From the NCBI GenBank assembly GCA_910587375.1, contig CAJULR010000010.1:19493-83492 (forward strand): a stretch of DNA of 64,000 nucleotides, written 5' to 3'. This document shows positions 1 through 8,767 of the stretch, in pieces. This DNA comes from Candidatus Gastranaerophilales bacterium. Its GTDB lineage: Bacteria > Cyanobacteriota > Vampirovibrionia > Gastranaerophilales > Gastranaerophilaceae. Position 1 is the first letter of the stretch. Every line of letters begins with the position of its first letter. Under the pieces are notes generated by a model. That model was given only the letters and a program-made list of their open reading frames with translations. It made no database searches and had not been told where the DNA came from. The position numbers and the translations under genes were made by a program.

Positions 1-374
1 ATGTTTGCGATTGTTTCTATAAGGGCACCCCAAAGGATAATACGGGCACATGTGCTTTAGCCGGGTATAAATTTATGCTCTCAAACCCCAAAAACAAAGG
101 GGCAATGAAGCGGATGAATATGTTTTTAAGGTGGATGGTAAGGAAAAATTCGCCTGTGGACATTGGAATTTGGAATTTTATTAAGCCATCAGAACTTTTT
201 ATTCCGCTTGATGTGCATGTTGGGAATATTTCGCGGGGTTTAGGGCTTTTATCAAGGAAGCAAAATGACGCACGCGCAGTTTTAGAGTTGACTTCAAAAC
301 TAAGAGAATTCGACCCAAATGACCCCATTAAATATGACTTTGCACTCTTTGGGTACGGGGTAAATAATAAATAA
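1..374 (+). CDS. TIGR02757/DUF2400 family protein, C-terminal part (5' end outside window)
   Basis: The frame beginning at base 3 is open from the left edge to TAA at 372-374, so the gene starts before the window. The visible 123 residues contain CKR-like and FLRWMVRK motifs followed by PLDVHVG and FDPNDPIKYDFALFG, which I recognise as the conserved C-terminal half of the TIGR02757 (DUF2400) family. The stretch before the internal Met at 75 (YKGTPKDNTGTCALAGYKF) is also coding-like, so that Met is not the start. Members are DNA-glycosylase-like helical proteins of unknown substrate; no function is assigned here. It is followed by a terminator-like hairpin at 514-543. Confidence 0.75.
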   Translation, partial: VCDCFYKGTPKDNTGTCALAGYKFMLSNPKNKGAMKRMNMFLRWMVRKNSPVDIGIWNFIKPSELFIPLDVHVGNISRGLGLLSRKQNDARAVLELTSKLREFDPNDPIKYDFALFGYGVNNK

Positions 375-513
375 CAGCAACTAAATCCATATCTTGGCAC
401 ACCTTTTTTGTATTAGTATTCAGAAGCTCTAAGCATGGGTATAGCAAATTTTGATGTTATAAAATGCTTCAAGAACCTTGTGCTGTAAAGATAGGCAATT
501 AAAATTCATCAGC

Positions 514-543
514 GGGTTTATAAAATTGTAAAAACCCTTTTTT
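514..543 (+). terminator. Rho-independent terminator after the DUF2400 gene
   Basis: GGGTTT (514-519) and AAACCC (532-537) form a six-pair stem with a 12-base loop followed directly by six T residues. It lies between the DUF2400 stop and nadB, both on the plus strand, so it would separate the two transcripts. Confidence 0.55.
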
Positions 544-657
544 GTATTAAAATTATATTGTATAGCCAAATACTAAAAAGTCAAAAACACCAAAATGACA
601 GCGTTTGGCGAAAATATGAAAGAAAATGCCCTCCATGCTTTGGGCAGAAAATATAAA

Positions 658-2307
658 ATGAAATATTCAAAATATTCAATAGTTATAATAGGTTCAGGCG
701 CCTCAGGGCTCTATTTGGCGCTTTGTGCCGCAAGAAAAAACCGTCTAAAGGATGGCATTCTTGTTGTGACAAAATCCGCGCTGAATGAGTGCAATTCAAG
801 GCTTGCGCAGGGCGGTATAGTTTCTGTTATGCCTGAAATCAACAAAAACGATAACGTTACATCCCATGTTATGGACACAATTAAAGCCGGCTGCGGCCTT
901 AGTGATTTTAACGTGGCAAGGTTTATATCAGAAAATTCTGCCTCCGTTATAAATGATTTAATTGATTTAGGGGTGGAATTTGATAAAAATAACGAAGGAA
1001 ATCTCGCATTCACGCTTGAAGCGGCTCATTCGACACCCCGAATTTTGCATGCAGGCGGTGATTCCACCGGGCGCGTGATTGAAGATAAACTTACAGAGCT
1101 TGTAAGAAAGTCTGATTTAATTGAAGTTTATGAAGGCACAAGTGCTGTAGAATTGCTCTGTGACAACGATAAAACCTGTCGCGGGGTCTTAATTTACAAT
1201 CCAAGTACAGATTCTTACGAAGCGATTTATTCAAACGCTGTTGTTCTTGCAACGGGCGGAATTGGTCAGGTTTATGAATATACAACAAACCCAAACGTTG
1301 CAACAGCAGATGGTGTAGCGCTTGCATATCTTGCAGGAGCTGAAGTTTCCGATATGGAATTTGTGCAATTCCACCCGACGGCCCTAAAAACCCCGACTGG
1401 CGCAAAAAATATGCCTCTTGTATCAGAGGCCGTGAGGGGTGAAGGCGCAAAGCTTTTAAATATAAATAACGAACCTTTTATGCAAAAATACAATGAAAAG
1501 GCGGAATTGGCCCCAAGAGATGTTGTTGCGCGGGCAATTTTTAATGAAATGGAAAAAACTAATTCAAGAAATGTTTTCTTGGATATTTCCCCAATTGGGC
1601 TTGAAAGGTTCAAAAAAAGATTTCCTTCAATCACGGCCATTTGCGAAGAGTGCGGGATTGAACTTGAAAAAAACCTTATCCCTGTTGCCCCTGCGGCGCA
1701 CTATTTTATGGGCGGCGTGAAGGTTAATTTGAATATGGAAACTTCTGTAAAAAATCTTTATGCAATTGGTGAAGTTTCAAGAACGGGGCTGCATGGGGCA
1801 AACAGGCTGGCTTCAAATTCGCTTTTGGAGTGTGTTGTTTGTGCACATAAGCTTTCTGAAATTTTATCGCAAAGAAATCTTGACGCGCCAAAAAGCTTTG
1901 ATGGCAAAGTTAAATCCATTTTAGAGCTTTATGACGCTGATGTCTTAAATGACATAATTGAAACGGGCATTTTAAGACGCATGCTAAAAAAAGCAATGTG
2001 GGAAAATGCCGGAATTGTGCGTACGGAAGAAGGGCTTAGAAATGCACTTCGCGTGCTGGATGATATTGAGCTGATTACAAGGGGTTCAAGGGTTTATGCT
2101 TCAAAAGAGGGGTATGAGCTTCGAAATTCTTTAATTACTGCAAAATTAATCGCAGAGGCTGCTTTGAATAGGAAAAATTCAATTGGCGCACATTTTAGGG
2201 AAGACTCAACTGACCTTGTATTGCAAGCTGAACAGCGCGCTGTGGCCCAGGAATTGACGCAAAACAAACTCAGGGTAGAATTTAACACGGAATTTTCAAA
2301 AATATAA
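658..2307 (+). CDS. nadB: L-aspartate oxidase NadB
   Basis: Flavoprotein that oxidises L-aspartate to iminoaspartate, the first step of de novo NAD synthesis; in anaerobes fumarate serves as electron acceptor. The N-terminus carries the FAD-binding IVIIGSGASGL fold, then SRLAQGGI, the active-site region HSTPRILHAGGDSTGR, ARDVVARAI-type (APRDVVARAI) and the C-terminal GLHGANRLASNSLLE motif. An in-frame ATG exists at 595, but it only adds about 20 residues before the dinucleotide-binding strand and has no Shine-Dalgarno sequence. The ATG at 658 (MKYSKYSIVII) gives about 549 residues, close to the family length; the start remains uncertain. nadC follows 27 bases downstream; nadA is not in the window. 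Confidence 0.93.
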   Translation: MKYSKYSIVIIGSGASGLYLALCAARKNRLKDGILVVTKSALNECNSRLAQGGIVSVMPEINKNDNVTSHVMDTIKAGCGLSDFNVARFISENSASVINDLIDLGVEFDKNNEGNLAFTLEAAHSTPRILHAGGDSTGRVIEDKLTELVRKSDLIEVYEGTSAVELLCDNDKTCRGVLIYNPSTDSYEAIYSNAVVLATGGIGQVYEYTTNPNVATADGVALAYLAGAEVSDMEFVQFHPTALKTPTGAKNMPLVSEAVRGEGAKLLNINNEPFMQKYNEKAELAPRDVVARAIFNEMEKTNSRNVFLDISPIGLERFKKRFPSITAICEECGIELEKNLIPVAPAAHYFMGGVKVNLNMETSVKNLYAIGEVSRTGLHGANRLASNSLLECVVCAHKLSEILSQRNLDAPKSFDGKVKSILELYDADVLNDIIETGILRRMLKKAMWENAGIVRTEEGLRNALRVLDDIELITRGSRVYASKEGYELRNSLITAKLIAEAALNRKNSIGAHFREDSTDLVLQAEQRAVAQELTQNKLRVEFNTEFSKI

Positions 2308-2334
2308 ATATAAAAAGAGGGCGGGGAGAAGAAT

Positions 2335-3198
2335 ATGGCCAAATTTTTATTGAATGATTTTATGATAAAAGACCACATCGTGGCAGCGCTAAAAGAAGAT
2401 GTGGGCTATGGCGACATTTCGACTGATTTCATTTGTGCTGACATTGATAAAAATAAAAGGTTTGAAATCTTTTTAAGAACCCGCGAAGAAGGTATTTTAT
2501 GCGGATGTGACCCGTTTCGCCTTGTGTTTGAAATTTTAGCTAAAGACGATGTTAAGATTGAATTTTTCAAAGAAGATGGAGATAAAATTACCCCAAATGA
2601 GCCCGTAGCAAAGATTGTCGGATATCCAAGATACGTTTTAACCGGCGAAAGGCTTGCGCTTAATTATATTCAAAGAATGTCAGGAATTGCAACTTTTACT
2701 AAAAAGTTTCAAGACATTGCAGAGCCTTATGGCGCAAGGGTTGTAGACACAAGAAAAAATACTCCGAATTTTAGATTGTTTGAAAAATATGCAGTAAAAG
2801 TGGGCGGCGGACACCTCCACAGATTTAACCTTTGCGATTGCGTTATGTTAAAAGACAACCATATTGCACTTATGGGCGGCTCAATCGAAGAGGCTGTAAA
2901 AAAAGTCCGTGCAAACATTTCGCACGCACATAAAATTGAAGTTGAATGCGACACTATTGAACAGGTTCGTGCAGCCTTAAATGCAGGCGCAGACATCATT
3001 ATGCTTGATAATATGACAATTGATGAAATTAAAAATTGCACAGAACTTATAAATAAAAAGGCAATAATTGAAGTTAGCGGCAACGTGAACCTGAAAAACC
3101 TTGAAGACATTGCAAAAACAGGTGTTGATATAATCTCAACCAGCGCCATCGTTGCAAAAGCACCAACTCTCGACCTTGGGTTTGATTATATCGGCTAA
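2335..3198 (+). CDS. nadC: Nicotinate-nucleotide pyrophosphorylase (quinolinate phosphoribosyltransferase) NadC
   Basis: Converts quinolinate and PRPP to nicotinate mononucleotide, linking the NadB/NadA product to NAD. The 287-residue length is typical. Visible family motifs are EDVGYGDIS near the N-terminus, the substrate-binding DTRKNTPNFRLFEKYAV, VGGGHLHR and VMLKDNHI, and the C-terminal barrel segments IMLDNM and VSGNVNL. The usual GGGxNHRxGLxD is slightly altered to GGGHLHRFNLCD. A good GGGGAG ribosome site (2323-2328) sits six bases before the ATG. It forms an operon with nadB. Confidence 0.93.
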   Translation: MAKFLLNDFMIKDHIVAALKEDVGYGDISTDFICADIDKNKRFEIFLRTREEGILCGCDPFRLVFEILAKDDVKIEFFKEDGDKITPNEPVAKIVGYPRYVLTGERLALNYIQRMSGIATFTKKFQDIAEPYGARVVDTRKNTPNFRLFEKYAVKVGGGHLHRFNLCDCVMLKDNHIALMGGSIEEAVKKVRANISHAHKIEVECDTIEQVRAALNAGADIIMLDNMTIDEIKNCTELINKKAIIEVSGNVNLKNLEDIAKTGVDIISTSAIVAKAPTLDLGFDYIG

Positions 3199-3244
3199 TC
3201 TGCATTCAATAATGGGCTTTATGTCCTTTGCCTTTGGTATACAA

Positions 3245-4618
3245 TTACTTATCAATCAAGTCTTTTAATTTATATGCGGCGGTTAAAAGCGGGTCAATTG
3301 TGGATGAGAATGCAGGCGAATAGGTTAAATCCAGGTGTAAAAACTCGCTCACGGTAAGGTTTGCCCTCAAAGCTGACGTTATTGTATAAATCCTTTTGTC
3401 CGCGTCGCCTGCGCCCACTGCTTGTGCGCCTAAAAGTTCGCCTGTTCTTTTATCTGCCACAACTTTTATTGTGATGTTGTTTGAACCTGGCATATAACCT
3501 GCCTTGTCCCTTTTTGTAATTGTGGCTGAAATAGGCTCTATATTGCTGTTTTGCGCATATCTTTTTGCGGCAGTTTCTGTAAGCCCTGTCGTGGACATTG
3601 AAAAATTAAAATATTTTGTAACGGCAGAGCCCAAAATTCCTTCAAATGCTTCATAAACTCCGTTTTCATCAGTGTTTACGTTAATCCCTACAACGCGCCC
3701 CTGTTTGTTTGCAATGGTGCCAAGTGCCGCATAGAGCGGTTTTCTTGTAATTAAACAATTTTCTTCCGTGCAATCGCCTGCGGCCCAAATGTGGTCTATG
3801 TTTGTTCGCATTCTGTTATCCACCTTTATGGCGCCTGTTATGCCGATTTCAATCCCGGCCTCTTCTGCAATTTCTACGTTTGGAACCACCCCTGCTGCGA
3901 TGACACAAAAATCCGCATGTAAAATTTTGCCGTTTTTGGTAACAGCACCCTCAAATTCTTCTCTTCCAAGAAATTCGACAATTTCATCCTCCATAATGAA
4001 ATGGACCTGTTTTCCATCCTTTTGGATAATATGTTCTCGAATGATAGCGCTAATTTCTGGGTCAAATTGAGTCATAATTTCTTGGCTTCGCTCTACAATC
4101 GTGACGTCGAGCCCGTTTTTTACAAATCCTTCCAAAAGCTCAATTGCAATATAGCCCGCCCCAAGCATTATAACGCTTTTGGATTGATTCATTTTCTCTT
4201 TAATTTTTATCCCGTCTTCTAAAACCTTCAGGGTGAAAATGTTTTTTAAATTTACATTTTTAATCTTTGGAATATAAGGTTTTGAGCCGATACAAAGAAC
4301 AAGCTCATCATAATTTACTTTTTTGGTTTCATCTGCCGTGTTAAAAATTACAGCTTTTTCTTCAGGCAAAATTTTTGTGCACTTATGATTTAAAAAAATA
4401 TCAATTCCTTGCTTTTGAAAATCTTCAGGCTTTCTTATAATTAAATTTTCCGCCGTCGGAACGGAGCCTTCAATGTAATATGGCATTCCGCAGGCAGAAT
4501 ATGAAACCATATTTTCCATCGTATAAAGTTCTATTTTATGATTAGGGTTAACCCTTTTGGCTTTTGCTGCGGTTTTTGGCCCGGCTGCACAGCCGCCTAC
4601 TATAACAATTTTTTTCAT
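3245..4618 (-). CDS. CoA-disulfide reductase / NADH oxidase-family flavoprotein
   Basis: Pyridine nucleotide-disulfide oxidoreductase of the single-cysteine class (CoA-disulfide reductase, NADH oxidase/peroxidase). From the ATG at 4618 the protein is 457 residues: FAD motif VGGCAAG at the N-terminus, redox Cys43 in SACGMPYY, an NAD(P) motif GAGYIAIELLEG in the middle, IWAAGDC for the FAD second site, and a C-terminal dimerisation domain. A longer frame to 4723 exists, but those residues lack similarity and would overlap the divergent rsmD. Cys43 at exactly the CoADR position favours thiol or oxygen/peroxide defence, but the substrate cannot be read from sequence. Only 33 bases separate its start from rsmD. 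Confidence 0.85.
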   Translation of the reverse strand: MKKIVIVGGCAAGPKTAAKAKRVNPNHKIELYTMENMVSYSACGMPYYIEGSVPTAENLIIRKPEDFQKQGIDIFLNHKCTKILPEEKAVIFNTADETKKVNYDELVLCIGSKPYIPKIKNVNLKNIFTLKVLEDGIKIKEKMNQSKSVIMLGAGYIAIELLEGFVKNGLDVTIVERSQEIMTQFDPEISAIIREHIIQKDGKQVHFIMEDEIVEFLGREEFEGAVTKNGKILHADFCVIAAGVVPNVEIAEEAGIEIGITGAIKVDNRMRTNIDHIWAAGDCTEENCLITRKPLYAALGTIANKQGRVVGINVNTDENGVYEAFEGILGSAVTKYFNFSMSTTGLTETAAKRYAQNSNIEPISATITKRDKAGYMPGSNNITIKVVADKRTGELLGAQAVGAGDADKRIYTITSALRANLTVSEFLHLDLTYSPAFSSTIDPLLTAAYKLKDLIDK

Positions 4619-4651
4619 GGTATATTCAAACATATCAAAGGAGATGTGACT

Positions 4652-5293
4652 TTGCATTTGACAGGCGGGCAATACAAGGGAAGAATTGTTTCCACCCCAT
4701 GTGGCGAAGGGCGCGGAGAACACGGGCGTTCTGTTAAGCCCACATTATCAAAAGTGCGCGAAAGCGTTTTTAATGTTTTATCTTCGCATTTTTTGTCATC
4801 CGCTATGGAAAATTCCGAGCCTAATAATGTCTTTTCAAAACTTTCTTTTTTGGATATGTTTACAGGCTCGGGCATTATGGCGCTTGAAGCTTATTCCAGG
4901 GGCTTTGGCGAAGTTTTTGCTATTGAAAAATGCCCAAGAACATATTCCTTAATTAAAAAAACGTTTTCTGCCTTTTGTGCTGATATTTCTCTTTTAAGGG
5001 CTGACGCTATAAAGGCTGTGCCAAAATTGCAAGAATTTGATGTAATTTATATCGACCCGCCTTGGGATTTTGATTATGAACCGATTATAAATACTGCCTA
5101 CGAAAAACTTGCAACAGGCGGCGTTATTGTTGTTGAATATGATGTCAAAAATTCAAAAGGAACCGCGGGCGATTTTCTTCATAAAAAAGAGGCAAAATCC
5201 GCCTGCCAAAGGAAAGAAAATGCCGGCATACAAATTTTACCATTTAAAGAAAAGATTTATGGTCGTTGCAAATTAGATTTTTATACAAAATAA
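4652..5293 (+). CDS. rsmD: 16S rRNA (guanine-966-N2)-methyltransferase RsmD
   Basis: SAM-dependent methyltransferase of 16S rRNA G966. The start is taken as TTG at 4652 because AAGGAG (4638-4643) lies eight bases upstream and the protein then opens with GGQYKGR, matching the family N-terminus; the frame extends further upstream without similarity and would overlap the divergent flavoprotein. Motifs: VKPTLSKVRESVFNVL, SAM-binding FLDMFTGSGIMALEAYSRG, and catalytic IYIDPPW, where the family usually has DPPY or DPPF. About 213 residues. No neighbour suggests a shared operon. Confidence 0.88.
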   Translation: MHLTGGQYKGRIVSTPCGEGRGEHGRSVKPTLSKVRESVFNVLSSHFLSSAMENSEPNNVFSKLSFLDMFTGSGIMALEAYSRGFGEVFAIEKCPRTYSLIKKTFSAFCADISLLRADAIKAVPKLQEFDVIYIDPPWDFDYEPIINTAYEKLATGGVIVVEYDVKNSKGTAGDFLHKKEAKSACQRKENAGIQILPFKEKIYGRCKLDFYTK

Positions 5294-5325
5294 CCCTATA
5301 AAACGCGGGCTATGAATTTTTTGGG

Positions 5326-5850
5326 CTATGAATCTGTTTCAATTTCCTTGTCTGCAGATGTTTCATAAAAAATGCTCATGCCCTTTGCTGTGTGTTTTGG
5401 GAATTTGTCTTTCATTTCATCAATTTCTTCTTCAATGCCAAAGGCTGCAATTTCTTCGTTTGTAACTCTGCCGTCGCCGTTTTTGTCAATTTCTGAGAAA
5501 TTATTTAAAACTGTTTCTAGAAGTGTGGTTGAAGAACCGTAAGATGTATAGCAAAGCTCACAAAGCTGTTGATATGTAAGCCCGCCCGTGCTCATATTGT
5601 TTGTATATGCCTGGAGTTCGTCTTTTGAAATTATGCCGTCGCCATCTTTATCGATTTTTCCGAAATTTGTTGAAAGATAATTTGTAAAGGCGTAATTCAA
5701 TTGGGTTTTATCTACGTCTTTTGATGGGTTTGTTATGTTTTCAAGGCTGAGGCCCTTGCCGTCTGTGCCTGTCATTAAATATGCATAGTTGCTAACCAGG
5801 CCGTTTATTGCTTGTGTAAAAAGTGAGGCTCCGTTCAATCTGTTTGACAT
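5326..5850 (-). CDS. Small EF-hand calcium-binding protein
   Basis: A 174-residue protein with two canonical 12-residue EF-hand loops: residues 67-78 (DKDGDGIISKDE) and 122-133 (DKNGDGRVTNEE), both with acidic ligands at positions 1, 3, 5 and 12 or the permitted Asn at 3. There is no signal peptide and no catalytic domain; the N-terminal 50 residues are Asn/Leu-rich and unassigned. Paired bacterial EF-hands usually act as calcium sensors or buffers. The gene stands alone between convergent rsmD and an XRE regulator in the same orientation 120 bases away, which may or may not share its transcript. Function unknown. Confidence 0.8.
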   Translation of the reverse strand: MSNRLNGASLFTQAINGLVSNYAYLMTGTDGKGLSLENITNPSKDVDKTQLNYAFTNYLSTNFGKIDKDGDGIISKDELQAYTNNMSTGGLTYQQLCELCYTSYGSSTTLLETVLNNFSEIDKNGDGRVTNEEIAAFGIEEEIDEMKDKFPKHTAKGMSIFYETSADKEIETDS

Positions 5851-5970
5851 TTTTAAAATTCCTAAAATCTAACCTAAATTTAGTTTAATGATTATTTTAA
5901 AAAAGCAACACCTTTAAACGGAGGAAACAATGTTGAATAAAATATTATAAGTTAATAAATTTATCTGTCT

Positions 5971-6318
5971 TTATCTGTCTAGAAGTTCGAGAAACATTTT
6001 TGCGGCAGGAATTAAATCGGGGTGAAATTTATATAGGTTTTCTAAGGCTTCTTTTGCCTTGCTGTAGTCTGTCTCTGCATTTGCAATATTGCTATAATCC
6101 TTAAATAGATCTTTATAATTGACATTGAGTGCTTTTTTAATTTTGTCTAAAGTCGGAGCAGATAGAAATCTTTTGCCAAGCTCTATGTTGGTAAGGGTTG
6201 TGGGCGTAATGCCTATCAATTCGGAAAGCTCTGCTTGTGTAAGGTTTTTGGCCTTTCTGAGTTCGGCAATCCTTGAGCCTAAAATTTTTTGCGCAGTTGT
6301 TTTCTTAGCATTAGACAA
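5971..6318 (-). CDS. XRE-family helix-turn-helix regulator (paralog of the gene at 27343)
   Basis: A 115-residue DNA-binding protein. Residues about 15-70 form a Cro/C1-type HTH (RIAELRKAKNLTQAELSELI then TLTNIELGKRFL and TLDKIKKAL). The short C-terminal part (LENLYKFHPDLIPAAKMFLELL) is helical and probably mediates dimerisation. It shares the framework IExGxxFLxxxTLDKIxKALxxxxxxLF and a LENxYKF tail with the regulator at 27343-27669, so the two look like paralogs. A perfect 19-base palindrome (6388-6406) lies about 70 bases upstream of its start and could be an autoregulatory operator. Confidence 0.85.
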   Translation of the reverse strand: MSNAKKTTAQKILGSRIAELRKAKNLTQAELSELIGITPTTLTNIELGKRFLSAPTLDKIKKALNVNYKDLFKDYSNIANAETDYSKAKEALENLYKFHPDLIPAAKMFLELLDR

Positions 6319-6387
6319 TTTTATATTCTCCTTGAAATAATGCTATATTGTCGAAATGTTAAAATAAATAGTATAAAACATCATATA

Positions 6388-6406
6388 CTTGATATTTAAT
6401 ATCAAG
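6388..6406. promoter_or_regulatory. Perfect 9-1-9 palindrome, candidate operator
   Basis: CTTGATATT, one T, AATATCAAG: both arms are exact reverse complements. It lies in the space between the XRE gene (minus, start 6318) and the broken transporter gene (plus, start 6429), where an XRE dimer would be expected to bind. It could equally be chance in AT-rich DNA or a hairpin at the 5' end of the plus-strand transcript. Confidence 0.4.
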
Positions 6407-6428
6407 CTTTAAAGAGTAAGAGTGATAG

Positions 6429-6722
6429 ATGATATCCGTATGTGTTATTTCAATAATCGGAATTTCGCTCATTTGTCTAAATGGTGTCAAATTTAAACTC
6501 AACCCTCTTGGGGACATTTTGGTTCTGAGTGCTGCCTGTTTTGCAAGCTGGAATTATGCTTTTAAGGTGCTTGGGGTTGTAAAAACAAGTATTTATATCT
6601 ATGTTGTGCCCGTAATAACAGTTTTCATCTCTGTTTTGGTTTTAAAAGAACCGTTTACACTTTTTACATTAACCGGCACCCTGCTTACAATTTTGGGGTT
6701 ATTTATATCAAAGAAAAAATAA
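6429..6722 (+). pseudogene. EamA/DMT transporter remnant with internal deletion
   Basis: Ninety-seven residues resembling parts of an EamA-family (drug/metabolite) permease, which normally has about 290 residues and ten helices. It begins in what would be the last helix of the first repeat (SIIGISLICLNG), continues with the linker and first helix of the second repeat (GDILVLSAACFAS), then jumps directly to the last helices (WNYAFKVLG, YVVPVITVFISVLVLKEPF, LLTILGLFISKKK). The first repeat and about two to three helices of the second are missing. A TAG codon stands in frame just before the ATG, so no longer frame exists. I read it as a decayed gene; a short functional membrane protein is possible but less likely. 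Confidence 0.6.
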
Positions 6723-6730
6723 CCCCAAAA
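6691..6730. repeat. 14-base-pair perfect hairpin spanning the end of the transporter remnant
   Basis: Positions 6691-6704 and 6717-6730 are exact reverse complements with a 12-base loop; the remnant's TAA (6720-6722) lies in the right arm. The flanks carry only short A/T runs, so it is not a textbook terminator in either direction, but it sits between convergent genes (remnant and gatA) where a bidirectional terminator would be useful. Confidence 0.5.
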
Positions 6731-6796
6731 AATATTTAAAATGTGTAATTGTGCTTAAAATTCCGCTATATAACCCTGTCGCGAAGAATGTCAGAT

Positions 6797-8266
6797 TTAT
6801 AGCTCTGCAAATTTTGTGTTAAAGTCTGTTTCGCGTTCAAAGTTGTATGCAGCTCTTAAAAGCGGCTCTTCCTGTAAAATTTGGGAGATTAACTGCATGC
6901 CAATTGGCATACCGCCTTTGTCAAAGCCTGCAGGAATGCTGATTGCGGGCGCCCCGATTAGGTTTGCACAGATTGTTCCAATGTCTGTCAAATACATCGC
7001 AAGCGGGTCTTCGTTTCTGGAACCTATGTCAAATGCTGTTGTGGGGCAAGTTGGGCTCACCAAAACATCCACTTCTTTAAAAATTCTGTCAAAATCTTCT
7101 TTAATTAAGCGTCTTAACTGCTGTGCTTTTTTATAATATGCGTCGTAATATCCGCTTGAAAGTGCGTATGTGCCAAGCATTATACGTCTTTTAACCTCGT
7201 CGCCAAAACCTTCTTTTCTTGTTTTTGTGTACATTTCCATAAGGTTTTTAGCGTCCGCTGTTCTGTAACCATATTTTACACCGTCAAAACGTGCAAGGTT
7301 TGAGCTTGCTTCTGCTGTTGCGATAATGTAATAAACGCCGATAGAGTGCTTCAACAAAGGCAAAGACACTTCTTTTACCGTTGCGCCAAGCTTTTCATAA
7401 ATTTTTACAGCGTCTTCAATTGCTTTTTTAACATCGTCGTTTACGCCTTCTGCCATAAGTTCTTTAATAACGCCGAATTTCAAGTCTTTAACGTCGTTTT
7501 TAAAGGTTTTTGAGATGTTGCCAACCGGCATATTTAACGATGTTGAATCTTTTTCGTCATATCCTGCAATGGTTTCATATAAATCTACAATGTCTTCAAC
7601 ACATCTTCCAAAAGGCCCGATTTGGTCTAATGAGGAAGCAAAAGCAATGAGGCCATATCTTGAAACCCTGCCATATGTGGGTTTAAAGCCTGAAATGCCA
7701 CAAAAGCTTGCAGGAAGTCTGATTGAACCCCCTGTGTCTGACCCGAGAGCAACCGCAGATTCAAGCGCTGCAACAGAAGCCGCAGAACCGCCTGATGAGC
7801 CGCCTGGAACCTTGTTTAAATTGTATGGGTTGTGAACCTTGTTAAAAGCGGAATTTTCGTTTGAAGAACCCATTGCAAATTCATCCAAATTTGCCTTCCC
7901 GATAACAGGAACAAGGTTTTCTCTTAATTTTTTGCTCACTGTTGCGTCATAGGGCGATGTGAAATTTTCTAAAATTTTGCTTGAAGCTGTTGTTTTATAA
8001 CCCTTTAAATTGATGTTATCTTTAAGGGCCAAAGGAATACCTGCCATTTTTGGGAGTTCTTCGCCTGCGGCAATTTTTTTATCAACTTCTTTTGCGGTTT
8101 CAAGTGCATATTCTTTTGTGAATGAATTAAATGCGCCGATTTTTTCTTCAACTTCATTCACTCTTTTGTATGTAGCCTCAGTTAATTCCACAGCAGAAAC
8201 TTGCTTTTCTAAAAGTGCCTTTCTCATTTCGACTGCCGTCTTTTTCAACAATTCCTTTTGGTCCAT
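6797..8266 (-). CDS. gatA: Asp/Glu-tRNA(Asn/Gln) amidotransferase subunit A
   Basis: Amidase subunit of GatCAB, which releases ammonia from glutamine to amidate mischarged Glu-tRNA(Gln) and/or Asp-tRNA(Asn). The 489 residues carry the amidase signature with the Ser-cisSer-Lys triad: Lys82 (LALKDNI), Ser157 (PGGSSGGSAA) and Ser181 (GSDTGGSIRLPASFCG); the spacing matches characterised GatA enzymes. GGAG lies 11 bases before the ATG. gatB and gatC are not in this window. Its presence together with aspS at 47576 implies that at least one of Gln-tRNA or Asn-tRNA is made by the indirect route in this organism. Confidence 0.95.
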   Translation of the reverse strand: MDQKELLKKTAVEMRKALLEKQVSAVELTEATYKRVNEVEEKIGAFNSFTKEYALETAKEVDKKIAAGEELPKMAGIPLALKDNINLKGYKTTASSKILENFTSPYDATVSKKLRENLVPVIGKANLDEFAMGSSNENSAFNKVHNPYNLNKVPGGSSGGSAASVAALESAVALGSDTGGSIRLPASFCGISGFKPTYGRVSRYGLIAFASSLDQIGPFGRCVEDIVDLYETIAGYDEKDSTSLNMPVGNISKTFKNDVKDLKFGVIKELMAEGVNDDVKKAIEDAVKIYEKLGATVKEVSLPLLKHSIGVYYIIATAEASSNLARFDGVKYGYRTADAKNLMEMYTKTRKEGFGDEVKRRIMLGTYALSSGYYDAYYKKAQQLRRLIKEDFDRIFKEVDVLVSPTCPTTAFDIGSRNEDPLAMYLTDIGTICANLIGAPAISIPAGFDKGGMPIGMQLISQILQEEPLLRAAYNFERETDFNTKFAEL

Positions 8267-8310
8267 TTTTTCAAAAACTCCATATAAAATATTTGGTGTA
8301 AAATCATTTT

Positions 8311-8697
8311 ATGTCAAACAAAATCAAAGGTAAATATGGGGAAGATTTGGCTGTAAATTATCTTATTAAAAATAAATATAAGATAATTGAAAGAAATTAC
8401 CATTTTTCAAGGTATGGAGAAGTTGACATTATTGCGTTGGAACCCAATGGCGGCGGAACACTTTGTTTTATAGAGGTTAAAACCCGCTCATCTGAAGCTT
8501 TTGGCTCTGCATTTGAGGCCATAACTCATACAAAGCTTGAAAAGATAAGAAAATGTGCGATGTTTTATATTCAAAATGTAAAAAATGCACAATTTAAGTT
8601 TAAAAATTTCAGAATAGACGCAATTTCTGTTCTTTTATATGGAGAAATAGCTTCAGGAGAGCCAAAAATTACCCATCTTAAAAATATAGAATTTTAG
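8311..8697 (+). CDS. YraN family (UPF0102) endonuclease-like protein
   Basis: A 128-residue restriction-endonuclease-fold protein. The hallmarks are KGKYGEDLAVNYLIKNKYKIIERNYHFSRYGEVDIIA (residues about 6-43) and FIEVKTRS (about 53-60), giving the D...ExK metal-binding core. The cellular role of UPF0102 proteins is not established; they often sit near DNA-processing or rRNA-processing genes. It is divergent from gatA with 44 bases between the starts, so the two share a promoter region. Confidence 0.88.
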   Translation: MSNKIKGKYGEDLAVNYLIKNKYKIIERNYHFSRYGEVDIIALEPNGGGTLCFIEVKTRSSEAFGSAFEAITHTKLEKIRKCAMFYIQNVKNAQFKFKNFRIDAISVLLYGEIASGEPKITHLKNIEF

Positions 8698-8767
8698 CAA
8701 AAACTTGTTGCAAGAATTTTATCGATTTTAAGCAAAAAATTTTATTTACATACCTTATATTAAAACC

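Noticed and set aside
4618-4723. Longer N-terminus for the CoA-disulfide-reductase-like protein
   Set aside because: The extra 35 residues have no family similarity and would overlap the coding start of divergent rsmD; the ATG at 4618 gives Cys at position 43 as in the family.
6319-6428. Toxin-antitoxin pair made of the XRE gene and the short membrane-protein frame
   Set aside because: The membrane frame is recognisably an EamA transporter remnant and is divergent, not an operon partner.
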